From Mycolicibacterium novocastrense (GTDB lineage: Bacteria > Actinomycetota > Actinomycetes > Mycobacteriales > Mycobacteriaceae), in the NCBI RefSeq assembly GCF_001570485.1, contig NZ_BCTA01000062.1, positions 1 through 50,353 on the forward strand: a stretch of DNA of 50,353 nucleotides, in the 5' to 3' direction. Below the pieces are notes generated by a model, which worked only from the letters and a program-made list of their open reading frames with translations, was not told where the DNA came from and did not search any database. Of this stretch, positions 15,239 through 24,692 are shown piece after piece; the first letter of the stretch is position 1, and each line of letters begins with the position of its first letter. Both the position numbers and the translations under genes were made by a program.

Positions 15239-18200
15239 CTGACACGGTCGATATCCGCGAGCAGGTTCAGGACCGCCGGCTGGAGCTGTTGCGCCGCAAG
15301 CTCGCCGAGCGGGGTCTGCGCGCGGAGAACACCGCGACCGGGGAACAAAGCGGACTGTCCGACGGGCAGCGCCGCATGTGGTTCGTCCAAGCGGCCGACC
15401 CCACCGGGGCCATCCTCAACATCTGCCTGTCCTACCGGCTCACCGGCGACCTGGACGCCGCCCGGCTGCACGACGCCGTCAACGCGGTCGCCGCACGGCA
15501 TGCCGCGCTGCGCACCACCTACGGCGTCGACGAAGACGGCGAACCACAACCGACCGTCCACGACGACCTGGCCCCCGGGTGGGCCGTGCACGACCTGACC
15601 GAGCTGACCGAGCATGCGCGCCGGCTCCGCCTGGAGGTGCTGGCCCAGCGTGAGTTCTGCGCTCCTTTCGACCTGAGCACCGACTCGCCGCTGCGGCTCA
15701 CCGTCGTGCGCACCGCCCCCGACGAACACGTCATGCTGCTCGTCGCGCACCACATCGCCTGGGACGACGGCTGCTGGCAGGTCTTCTTCGGCGATCTCAC
15801 CCGCGCGTACACCGGTGAGGCGCTTGCGCCCGCGGTCACACCGCCGTCGCACGGCCTCGGCCCGGTCGACGAGGACCTGGAGTTTTGGCGCGACACGCTC
15901 GCCGACCCACCGGAGCCGCTGGAGCTGCCCGGGCCCAACGGGTCGGCGGTGCCGACGAACTGGCGTTCGCAGCGGTTGACGCTGCAGTTGCCGGACGCAA
16001 CGGTCGAACGAGTCGCCGCGCTGGCCAAGGAGGCCGGCGCGACGCCGTACATGGTGCTCCTGGCCGGATTCGGGGTACTGCTGCATCGCTACACCCACGC
16101 CGACGACTTCCTGGTCGCCACACCGGTTCTCAACCGCACCGCCGACGTCGAGGACGTCATCGGGTACTACGGCAACACGGTGGCACTGCGCCTGCGTCCG
16201 GGCGCCCATCAGAGCTTCCGCGACGTCCTGGCGCAAGCCCGTGACACCGCGGTCGGTGCGTTCGCACATCAGCGCGTCAACCTGGACAGAGTGGTCCGCG
16301 AACTGAACCCCGACCGCCGCCACGGCGTGGAGCGGATGACGCGGGTGACCTTCGGCGCGCGCGGCGCCGACGGGCAGGGCTTCAGGCCGCCCGGAATCAC
16401 CTGTCGCCGAGCCGAATTGCGCGGTCACCACACTCAGCTGCCGTTGGGCTTCATGGTGGAGTTCGACGCGCCGGGGATCGTGGTGGAAGCCGAGTACCTC
16501 GTCGAGATCCTCGACGCGCCGCTGGTGCGCCAGCTGCTCGAGCACTACGCGGTGCTGCTCGACGATGCGCTGCAACGACCCGACGTTCCCGTCAACGAGC
16601 TCGACCTGATGGCGCCCGACGACGTCGAGTGGTTGCGCCGGGTCTCGGCGGGTGAGGAATTCGACACCGCTCCCTCGACGATGACGGCGCTGGTGGAAGC
16701 GCAGGCGGCACGCACCCCCGACGCCGTCGCCGTGGTCTATGAGGGACGCAACTACACGTACCGGGAGCTCAACGAGTCGGCGAACCGGTTGGCGCACTGG
16801 CTGATCGAGCGCGGCATCGGCACCGAGGACCGGGTGGCGGTGCTGCTGGACCGGTCACCGGAGCTGGTCATCACGGCGCTGGGGGTGATCAAGGCGGGTG
16901 CGGTGTACCAGCCCGTCGACCCGACCTACCCCGAGGACCGGCTGACATTCATCCTCTCGGACTCCGATCCGAAACTGGCCATCTACGAACCGGTCACCGA
17001 TCTCGACCGGTTCCCGAACACCAACCCCACCGATGCCGAGCGCGTCCGCCCGCTGTACCCGGAAAGCACCGCCTACCTGATCTACACCTCGGGTTCGACC
17101 GGTCTGCCCAAGGGCGTCCCGGTGGCCCACAAGCCCGTCGCCGAATATTTCGTCTGGTTCAAGGGCGACTACGGGATCGACGAGAACGAGCGGCTGCTGC
17201 AGGTCGCCTCACCGAGCTTCGACGTCTCGATCGCCGAGATCTTCGGCATGCTCGCGTGCGGCGGCCGGCTGGTCATTCCGCGCCCGGACGGACTTCGCGA
17301 CGTCGGCTACCTCACCGACCTGCTGCACGACGAGGGCATCACCTCCATGCATTTCGTGCCCTCGCTGCTGGGCCTGTTCCTGTCGCTGCCCGGCGTCAAC
17401 CAGTGGCGGACACTGCAACGGGTGCCCATCGGCGGCGAGGCGCTGCCCGGCGAGCTGGCCGACAAGTTCCACGCCACATTCGACGCACTGCTGCACAACT
17501 TCTACGGACCGACCGAGACCGTCATCAACGCGAGCCGGTACAAGGTCGAGGGCAAGCAGGGCACCCGCATCGTGCCCATCGGCAAGCCCAAGATCAACAC
17601 CCAGATCCACCTGCTTGACGACGCCCTGCGGCCGGTTCCCGTCGGGGTGATCGGCGAGATCTACATCGGCGGAACACATGTCGCGCACGGCTATCACGAT
17701 CGCCCCAGGCTGACGGCGGAGCGGTTCGTCGCCGATCCGTTCAATGCCGGCGGTCGGCTCTATCGATCGGGTGACCTGGCCCGTCGTAACGCCGACGGCG
17801 ACATCGAGTTCGTCGGTCGCGCCGACGAGCAGGTCAAGATCCGCGGATTCCGCATCGAGCTCGGCGAAGTGGCGGCGGCGATCTCCGTCGACCCGAGCGT
17901 CGGGCAGGCGGTCGTGGTGGTGAGCGATCTGCCCGGTGTCGGCAAGAGCCTCGTCGGCTACGTCACGCCGGCCGAGGACATCGAATCGGTGGATGTCGAG
18001 CGGATCTGCAACCGGGTCGCCGCCGCCCTGCCGGAGTACATGACCCCGGCGGCCTACGTCGTGATCGACGAGATCCCGATCACCGCGCACGGCAAGATCG
18101 ACCGGGCGGCGCTGCCCGAACCCGACATCGATTCCGGCGCGGTGTTCCGCGAGCCGGCCGAAGGCACCGAACGCCGGATCGCCGACCTGTTCGCCGAACT

Positions 18201-20319
18201 CCTGGAACGCGACCGCATCGGTGCCGACGACTCGTTCTTCGACCTCGGCGGCCATTCGCTACTGGCCACCAAACTGGTTGCCGGAGTGCGCAGTGCGTTC
18301 AACGTCGACATCGGCGTGCGCGAGGTCTTCGAGCTGGGCACCGTGGCCGCCCTGGCTCACCGGATCGACTCGTCATCGGTCGCCGGCGGCCCCGCCCGCC
18401 CCAAGCTGGTCCCCGTCCCGCATGACGGGCCGCTGCTCATGTCGGCCTCGCAGCTGCGGATGTGGTTTCAGTACCGCATCGACGGTCCGAGCCCGGTCAA
18501 CAACATCCCGTTCGCGGCCCGCATCAGCGGGCCCTGCGACACCGACGCGTTCGTGACCGCGGTGCGCGACGTGGTGGCCCGGCACGAGGTGCTGCGCATG
18601 ACCTACCGCGAAATCGACGGTGCGCCTTACCAGATTGTCAACGACGATCTGGAGGTCGCGGTGCGCCGCGCCCATGGCGCCGACGACGACTGGCTGGACG
18701 CCGAGCTCGCCAAGGAACGCAGGCACGTGTTCGACCTGGAAGCCGACCCGCCCGTACGCGCCGCCGTGCTCGCGACACCGGACGCACACGTGGTGTCGCT
18801 GGTGGTGCATCACATCGCCGCCGACCACTGGTCGGCGATGGTGTTGTTCACCGACCTGCTGACGGCCTACCGGGCCAGGCGCGCCGGTGAGACACCGGGA
18901 TTCGCACCCCTGCCGATCCAGTACGCGGACTATGCGGCGTGGCAGGCGGCCCTGCTCGGCGAAACCGACGGGCCCGTCGCGGCGCAGCGCGACTACTGGC
19001 GCGAGCAGTTGGCCGGTCTGCACGAGGATCCGGGTCTGACACCGGATTTCCCGCGTCCGCCGGTGCTCAGCGGGGAAGGGGACGCCGTCGAGTTCGCCAT
19101 CGACGCCACCACCCGCGCCAAGCTCGCCGAACTGAGTCAGGAGCTCGGTGTCACCGAGTTCATGCTGCTGCAGGCCGCCGTGGCGGTCGCGCTGCACAAA
19201 GCCGGTGAGCGTCCGGACATTCCGCTGGGCACCCCGGTCGCCGGCCGCACCGAGGCCGAACTCGACCAACTCGTCGGCTTCTTCATCAACATCGTGGTGC
19301 TGCGCAACGATCTGACCGACAACCCGACGCTGCGAGAGGTGCTGCGCCGGGCCCGCGACACCGCACTGGGGGCCTACGCCCACCAGGACCTGCCGTTCGA
19401 CCAGGTGGTCGACGCGGTCAGCCCCGCGCGGTCGTTGTCGCGCAACCCGTTGTTCGGTGTCGTCGTGCACGTGCGCGAGGCGCTGCCCGCCGACCAGGTG
19501 ATCGAATCGCGGCCCGACGGCGACACCACGTTCACCGCGCTCGAGCCGCCGTTCGACGTCGCGCACGCCGACCTGTCGGTGAACTTCTTCGGCGCCGAGG
19601 ACGGCTACCGCGGCCACGTCATCTACCGCACCGACCTGTACCGGCGCAGCACCGCCGAACGGTTCGTCCGGTGGCTGAACCGCGTGCTGGCCGCCTTCGC
19701 CGACGATCCCGGTCAACGGGTGCGCGACGTGCAGATCGCCGACGGCGAGGAGCGCCGGCGCATAGCGCGGTTCAGCGCGGCGGCATCGGCCAGCGTGCTC
19801 GACCTCTGGCGCGATCCGGTGGCGATCGGCGTGGTCGGCGACGTCTACGAGCATGTCGTCGACGAGACCGGCGCCGACCTGCGTGCCACGGGTAGACGTG
19901 GGCGCTGGACCGCCGACGGTGAACTGGAGTACATCGAGGCCGTCGAGCGGCGCCGCCCGTCGGCGGCGGGACCGGCCGAACCCGTGCGCACCGAAACCGA
20001 ACGCGTGCTGGCAACGCTGCTCGCCGACATCGTGAACGTGCCCGAGGTGAACCGCACCGACGACTTCTTCGAGCTCGGTGGCGATTCCATCCTCGCGGTT
20101 CAGCTCGCCGCCCGCGCCCGTGACGCCGGGCTGGCGGTCACTGCGCGAATGGTGTTCGAGCACCCCACGATTCACGAACTGGCGACCAAGGTCGATGCCG
20201 GCGCGGAGACGGAGACACCCGACGTCCATCACGAGCCGATGGCGGCCTCCGGGCTGTCGGCCGACGAGCTGGCAGCGGTCACGTCGATGTGGTCGGAGTC
20301 GCAAGAGGGCGCACCGTGA
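15235..20319 (+). CDS. mbtE: MbtE, lysine-incorporating NRPS (C-A-PCP-C-PCP)
   Basis: A 1694-residue peptide synthetase thought to add the first lysine. Domains: condensation (HHIAWDD at 172-178); adenylation (TSGSTGLPKG near 619); carrier (LGGHS, Ser1008); a second condensation domain (starting near 1069, motif HHIAADH at 1192-1198, His in place of the usual Gly); and a second carrier (LGGDS, Ser1618). Between the second condensation domain and the last carrier there is no full adenylation domain, only a short stretch (about 1550-1573: ATGRRGRWTADGELEYI) that resembles the A7 region of one. GTG 15235 overlaps the mbtD stop and gives MTDTVD; AAGG lies upstream. Length is close to the M. tuberculosis protein (about 1682). 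Confidence 0.95.
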   Translation: MTDTVDIREQVQDRRLELLRRKLAERGLRAENTATGEQSGLSDGQRRMWFVQAADPTGAILNICLSYRLTGDLDAARLHDAVNAVAARHAALRTTYGVDEDGEPQPTVHDDLAPGWAVHDLTELTEHARRLRLEVLAQREFCAPFDLSTDSPLRLTVVRTAPDEHVMLLVAHHIAWDDGCWQVFFGDLTRAYTGEALAPAVTPPSHGLGPVDEDLEFWRDTLADPPEPLELPGPNGSAVPTNWRSQRLTLQLPDATVERVAALAKEAGATPYMVLLAGFGVLLHRYTHADDFLVATPVLNRTADVEDVIGYYGNTVALRLRPGAHQSFRDVLAQARDTAVGAFAHQRVNLDRVVRELNPDRRHGVERMTRVTFGARGADGQGFRPPGITCRRAELRGHHTQLPLGFMVEFDAPGIVVEAEYLVEILDAPLVRQLLEHYAVLLDDALQRPDVPVNELDLMAPDDVEWLRRVSAGEEFDTAPSTMTALVEAQAARTPDAVAVVYEGRNYTYRELNESANRLAHWLIERGIGTEDRVAVLLDRSPELVITALGVIKAGAVYQPVDPTYPEDRLTFILSDSDPKLAIYEPVTDLDRFPNTNPTDAERVRPLYPESTAYLIYTSGSTGLPKGVPVAHKPVAEYFVWFKGDYGIDENERLLQVASPSFDVSIAEIFGMLACGGRLVIPRPDGLRDVGYLTDLLHDEGITSMHFVPSLLGLFLSLPGVNQWRTLQRVPIGGEALPGELADKFHATFDALLHNFYGPTETVINASRYKVEGKQGTRIVPIGKPKINTQIHLLDDALRPVPVGVIGEIYIGGTHVAHGYHDRPRLTAERFVADPFNAGGRLYRSGDLARRNADGDIEFVGRADEQVKIRGFRIELGEVAAAISVDPSVGQAVVVVSDLPGVGKSLVGYVTPAEDIESVDVERICNRVAAALPEYMTPAAYVVIDEIPITAHGKIDRAALPEPDIDSGAVFREPAEGTERRIADLFAELLERDRIGADDSFFDLGGHSLLATKLVAGVRSAFNVDIGVREVFELGTVAALAHRIDSSSVAGGPARPKLVPVPHDGPLLMSASQLRMWFQYRIDGPSPVNNIPFAARISGPCDTDAFVTAVRDVVARHEVLRMTYREIDGAPYQIVNDDLEVAVRRAHGADDDWLDAELAKERRHVFDLEADPPVRAAVLATPDAHVVSLVVHHIAADHWSAMVLFTDLLTAYRARRAGETPGFAPLPIQYADYAAWQAALLGETDGPVAAQRDYWREQLAGLHEDPGLTPDFPRPPVLSGEGDAVEFAIDATTRAKLAELSQELGVTEFMLLQAAVAVALHKAGERPDIPLGTPVAGRTEAELDQLVGFFINIVVLRNDLTDNPTLREVLRRARDTALGAYAHQDLPFDQVVDAVSPARSLSRNPLFGVVVHVREALPADQVIESRPDGDTTFTALEPPFDVAHADLSVNFFGAEDGYRGHVIYRTDLYRRSTAERFVRWLNRVLAAFADDPGQRVRDVQIADGEERRRIARFSAAASASVLDLWRDPVAIGVVGDVYEHVVDETGADLRATGRRGRWTADGELEYIEAVERRRPSAAGPAEPVRTETERVLATLLADIVNVPEVNRTDDFFELGGDSILAVQLAARARDAGLAVTARMVFEHPTIHELATKVDAGAETETPDVHHEPMAASGLSADELAAVTSMWSESQEGAP

Positions 20320-23300
20320 CCTCGACGCAGGCCGAACCGAAGGTCGCCATCGAGGACGTGATGGCGCTCAGCCCGCTGCAGCAGGGGCTGTTCTCGCTCG
20401 CCCAGCTGAGCACCGCCGAGGACGGTGGCGAGGACCCCTACGTCATCACCATGGCGGCCGATGTCACCGGATCGCTGGACGCGGTGCTGCTGCGCGAGTG
20501 CGCGGCGACGATGCTCGCCCGCCACCCCAACCTGAGGGCCAGTTTCGTTCGGGCGCAGAGCAAACCCGTTCAGGTGGTGCCCAACCGCGTCGAGGTGCCG
20601 TGGCGCCACATCACCGCGACGGCCGACGAGGTCGAGGCGCTCGAGGCCGAGGAGTGTCGCAGGCCGTTCAACCTTGCACGCGGGCCGGCGATCCGGTTCC
20701 TGCTGATCGAGGTTCGGCGATCGCATTGGCGATTTGTCGTCGTCGCCCACCACATCATCATCGACGGTTGGTCTCTGCCGCTGTTCGTCGGCGAGCTGAT
20801 CTCGCTGTACCGCTCGGGCGGCGACCCGGCCGTGCTTCCCCCGCCGCCGCGCCCGTACCGCGACTACATCGGCTGGCTGGCCGGCCGCGATCAGGAGACC
20901 AGCCGCGCCCTGTGGCGTGAGCACCTCGCCGACCTCGACGGCCCCACGCTCGTCACACCCGCCCTCACCTCCGGCGAACCGCCCACCGGTGAACCGCACC
21001 GCACCGAGCTGAGCCTGGATCGCGACGCGACCCGGCAGTTGGCGGAGGCCGCGCGGTCCCGCGGCGTCACGGTCAACACCTTGGTCCAGATGGCCTGGGC
21101 CGCCGTGCTCTCGGCGTTCACCGACCGCTCCGATGTGGTGTTCGGCGTGACGGTGTCCGGACGCCCCGGCGAGCTGGCAGGCGTGGAGACCATGGTCGGG
21201 CTCTTCATCAACACGGTGCCGCTGCGGGTGCGACTGGACCCGGCGGCCCGGGTGGGTGCGCAATGCGTTGCGCTGCAACGCGAAGCGGCCAAACTTCGCG
21301 ACCATGGATACCTGCCCCACAACGAACTGCGGGCCCTGGGCGGTATCGGCGAGATGTACGACACCTTGCTGGTTTACGAGAACTTCCCGCCCGGGGGTCT
21401 TGTCGGCGGCGGCGATTTCGTCGCCAACGGTGCGACGTTCCGGCCGGCGGCGCTGGAGAGCGTGTCGCACTTCCCGGTCACCATCGCCGCGCACATGATC
21501 GACGACGAGCTCACCGTCCTGGTCGAGGTCGTCGAGGGGGCGCTCGGCCAGATGAGTCCCGAGTCGCTCGGGCGCCGGTTGCTCACCACCACCCAGCGGC
21601 TGATCACCGGGTGGGATCGCCCGCTGCGCGACGTCAGTGTCCTGCTTGACGGTGAGGCCGCGATCGCGACTGCCGAGCCCGCGCCGGCCGGCGAACATCT
21701 CGGTGTGCACACCGCGTTCGCCCAAGCCGCGAGCGCACGGTTGGGCTCACCGGCGCTGAGTTGGCCCGGCGGTGAACTCACCTACCGACAACTCGACGAG
21801 GCGGCCGACCAGCTCGCCGCCGCGCTGGCGGCCAAGGGCGTACACACCGAAACGCCTGTCGCGATCCACCTTTCGCGAGGACCGCAGTATGTCGTGGCGA
21901 TGCTGGCGGTGCTCAAGGCCGGCGGTGTGATCGTGCCGCTGGATCCCGGGATGCCCGCCGAGCGGATCGCCGACATCCTCGACCAGTGCGGCGCGACGGT
22001 CGTCGTCGACGACGAGATGCTCGCCCAGGCCCAGGCGCAGCCCGCCGAGGACTTCCGACCGGCGACCGTGTCGCCGGGCCAGGCCGCCTACATGGTGTTC
22101 ACCTCCGGCACCACCGGCAGGCCCAAGGGCGTGATCGGAACCCACCAGGCGCTGCTGGCCTATGCCGAGGACCACGCCCGAAACGTGCTGCGCCCGGCGG
22201 CGGCTCGACTGCGCCACCCGCTGCGGGTCGCGCACGCCTGGTCGTTCACCTTCGACGCCGCATGGCAGCCGCTGGCCGCCCTGCTCGACGGGCACGCGGT
22301 GCACATCGTCGACGACCACATCCAGCGCGACGCCGAGGCCCTGGTCGAAACGATCGGCCGGTACGGGATCGACCTGATCGACACCACCCCGTCGATGTTC
22401 GCCCAGTTGCACGCGGTCGGACTGCTCACCACGGTGCCGCTCGGGGTGCTGGCCCTCGGCGGGGAGGCCGTCGGGATCCCGGCGTGGAACCTGATCCGCG
22501 ACGAATGCGCGCGCACCGGCATGGCGGCCTACAACTGTTACGGCCCAACCGAAACCACGGTCGAAGCCGTCGTCGCCACGATCGCCGAACACGACCAGCC
22601 GACCATCGGGCGTCCCACGTCGCCCAGCAGGGCCTACGTGTTGGACTCGTGGCTGCGACCGGTTCCCGACGGAGTACCGGGCGAGTTGTACCTGTCGGGC
22701 GGTCAACTGACCCGTGGCTATCTGGGTCGGTTCGGCGAGACCGCCTCCCGGTTCGTCGCCGACCCGTTCGGGAACGGCGAGCGCATGTACCGCACCGGCG
22801 ACGTGGTGCGGCGCCTGCCCGACGGGGCGCTGGAATTCCTCGGGCGCTCCGACGCGCAGGTGAAGATCCGCGGCTTCCGGGTGGAGCCGAGCGAGATCTC
22901 GGCCGTTCTGCACACCCATCCCGCGGTGCGCCACGCCCACGTGGCGGTGCGCCGGCAACGGTGGGGCGCGCAACTGGTCGCGTTCGTCGCCGCCGAACCC
23001 GCACCCGCGGTCTCCGAGCTGCGCGCCCTGGTGTCAAAACGTCTGCCGCGCTACATGGTTCCGCATTCGATCGTGGTCATCGAGCAGATGCCGCTGACCA
23101 CTCATGGCAAGGTCGACGAGGCCGCGCTGAACGCGATCGCCGTCGCCGAAGGTCCCTCGACCGCCCCGGAGACCGAGACCGAGAAGGCGCTGGCCGCCGT
23201 GCTCGGCGAACTGCTCGAAGGCCCCGACGCCACCGGTCTCTCCATCGACGTCAACGCCGACCTTCTGGCCCTGGGCCTGGACAGCATCGTGGCGCTGTCG

Positions 23301-24692
23301 GTGGTGCAGGCGGCCCGCAGGCGCGGAATCCCGTTGCGCGCCAGGCTGATGCTGGAGTGCGCGACGCTGCGGGAGCTCGCCGAGGCCGTCGAGAACGAGT
23401 CGGCGGCCGCCGAACACGACGACGACCCTGACGGCCCGACGCCCGTGCTGCCCAGCGCGCACTGGCTCTACGAACACGGCGAACCGCGACGGCTGGCGCA
23501 GACCGAGGCCATCCGACTGCCCGACGGCATCACCGCAGAGCGACTCGAGCAGATCCTGCGCGCGGTGATCGGCGGTCATCCGGTGCTGCGAAGCCGTATC
23601 GACCGGCAGACGATGACGCTCGTCGAGAGCGAGGCAGGAAATCTGCTGACCGAGGTCATTGTGGACGACGGCACGGACGAAGCGTTCGTCGCGGCCGTGG
23701 CCGAACACGCCCACCGGTCGGTGGAACGCCTCGACCCGGAACAGGGTTCGATGCTCGCCGCGGTGTGGCTGCACCCGCCCGCCGGTCCCGGCATCCTGCT
23801 GTTGACCGCGCACGTGCTGGCCGCGGACCCGGCGTCGTGGCGGATCCTGCTGGCCGAACTCGACGCGGCGTGGCACACCATCGCGTCGGGCCGCGAGCCG
23901 GCGCCGACCCGGGAGCACACCAGCTACCGGCGCTGGTCGAGGCTGCTCAGCGAACGGGCGTACACGCTTGACACGGCCGACTTCTGGGCGGCCCAACTCG
24001 AGGGCGAGGACCCGGTGCTGGGCGCCCGCCGGCTGCGGCCGCAGACCGATCGGGCCGGCGATGTCGTCGTCTCCATGGCGGTGACCGACAGCGACGTCAC
24101 CTTGCGGTTGCTCAACGCCTCCGAACCCGCACCGCATCTGTTGGCCGCGGCCGCCGCGCGCACCGTCACCCGATGGCGGCTGCACCGCGGCCAGGACACG
24201 CCAACGCCGCTGTTGGCCCTGGAGACCCACGGCCGCGCCGACGCCCTCATCGACACCGTCGACACCTCCGACACCGTGGGCCTGCTCACCGCGATCTATC
24301 CGCTGCGTGTGCAAACCGCCCGCAGTGTCGGCGAGATCCCCGGCGACGGAATCGATTACGGGCTGCTGCGTTATCTGCGGCCCGATACCGCCGAGCGCCT
24401 CGCGGCGCTGCCCGAACCGCAGGTGTTGTTCAACTTCCTGGGCCGGGTGCACGCGGGCTTCGATGGCGGTGCGCTGCGCCCGGACCGGGCGCTGCTGGCG
24501 GGGGTGTCGCCGCTGCCCGAGCCGCGGCTGGCGGTACGGCACGAACTGACGGTGCTGGCCGCGGTGCTCGGTGACAGCGACGCGCCGCTGCTCGGCACGC
24601 AATGGCGCACGCTTCCCGAAATTCTGTCCGCCGACGACGTCGCCGCACTGCAGGCGATGTGGCAGGAATCGCTACGAGAGGTCGTTTCATGA
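20316..24692 (+). CDS. mbtF: MbtF, terminal lysine NRPS (C-A-PCP-E-like)
   Basis: A 1458-residue synthetase that adds the second lysine, which ends up as the cyclic caprolactam of mycobactin. Domains: condensation (HHIIIDG, 145-151); adenylation (TSGTTGRPKG near 597); carrier (LGLDS, Ser990); and a C-terminal domain from about 1040 that carries epimerase-type signatures (TVGLLTAIYPLRV, GIDYGLLRYL, FNFLGR). Aligned on SWRILL, its HHxxxDG site reads HVLAADP, with Val1167 replacing the second, catalytic His. There is no thioesterase, so this domain may shape release by cyclisation. GTG 20316 overlaps the mbtE stop; the ATG at 20289 would lie inside mbtE. The stop overlaps mbtG (ATGA). Confidence 0.95.
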   Translation: MTSTQAEPKVAIEDVMALSPLQQGLFSLAQLSTAEDGGEDPYVITMAADVTGSLDAVLLRECAATMLARHPNLRASFVRAQSKPVQVVPNRVEVPWRHITATADEVEALEAEECRRPFNLARGPAIRFLLIEVRRSHWRFVVVAHHIIIDGWSLPLFVGELISLYRSGGDPAVLPPPPRPYRDYIGWLAGRDQETSRALWREHLADLDGPTLVTPALTSGEPPTGEPHRTELSLDRDATRQLAEAARSRGVTVNTLVQMAWAAVLSAFTDRSDVVFGVTVSGRPGELAGVETMVGLFINTVPLRVRLDPAARVGAQCVALQREAAKLRDHGYLPHNELRALGGIGEMYDTLLVYENFPPGGLVGGGDFVANGATFRPAALESVSHFPVTIAAHMIDDELTVLVEVVEGALGQMSPESLGRRLLTTTQRLITGWDRPLRDVSVLLDGEAAIATAEPAPAGEHLGVHTAFAQAASARLGSPALSWPGGELTYRQLDEAADQLAAALAAKGVHTETPVAIHLSRGPQYVVAMLAVLKAGGVIVPLDPGMPAERIADILDQCGATVVVDDEMLAQAQAQPAEDFRPATVSPGQAAYMVFTSGTTGRPKGVIGTHQALLAYAEDHARNVLRPAAARLRHPLRVAHAWSFTFDAAWQPLAALLDGHAVHIVDDHIQRDAEALVETIGRYGIDLIDTTPSMFAQLHAVGLLTTVPLGVLALGGEAVGIPAWNLIRDECARTGMAAYNCYGPTETTVEAVVATIAEHDQPTIGRPTSPSRAYVLDSWLRPVPDGVPGELYLSGGQLTRGYLGRFGETASRFVADPFGNGERMYRTGDVVRRLPDGALEFLGRSDAQVKIRGFRVEPSEISAVLHTHPAVRHAHVAVRRQRWGAQLVAFVAAEPAPAVSELRALVSKRLPRYMVPHSIVVIEQMPLTTHGKVDEAALNAIAVAEGPSTAPETETEKALAAVLGELLEGPDATGLSIDVNADLLALGLDSIVALSVVQAARRRGIPLRARLMLECATLRELAEAVENESAAAEHDDDPDGPTPVLPSAHWLYEHGEPRRLAQTEAIRLPDGITAERLEQILRAVIGGHPVLRSRIDRQTMTLVESEAGNLLTEVIVDDGTDEAFVAAVAEHAHRSVERLDPEQGSMLAAVWLHPPAGPGILLLTAHVLAADPASWRILLAELDAAWHTIASGREPAPTREHTSYRRWSRLLSERAYTLDTADFWAAQLEGEDPVLGARRLRPQTDRAGDVVVSMAVTDSDVTLRLLNASEPAPHLLAAAAARTVTRWRLHRGQDTPTPLLALETHGRADALIDTVDTSDTVGLLTAIYPLRVQTARSVGEIPGDGIDYGLLRYLRPDTAERLAALPEPQVLFNFLGRVHAGFDGGALRPDRALLAGVSPLPEPRLAVRHELTVLAAVLGDSDAPLLGTQWRTLPEILSADDVAALQAMWQESLREVVS

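Noticed and set aside
12983..16797. Long minus-strand open frames across mbtD and mbtE
   Set aside because: No domain motif, composition of a shadow, and both plus-strand genes are intact.
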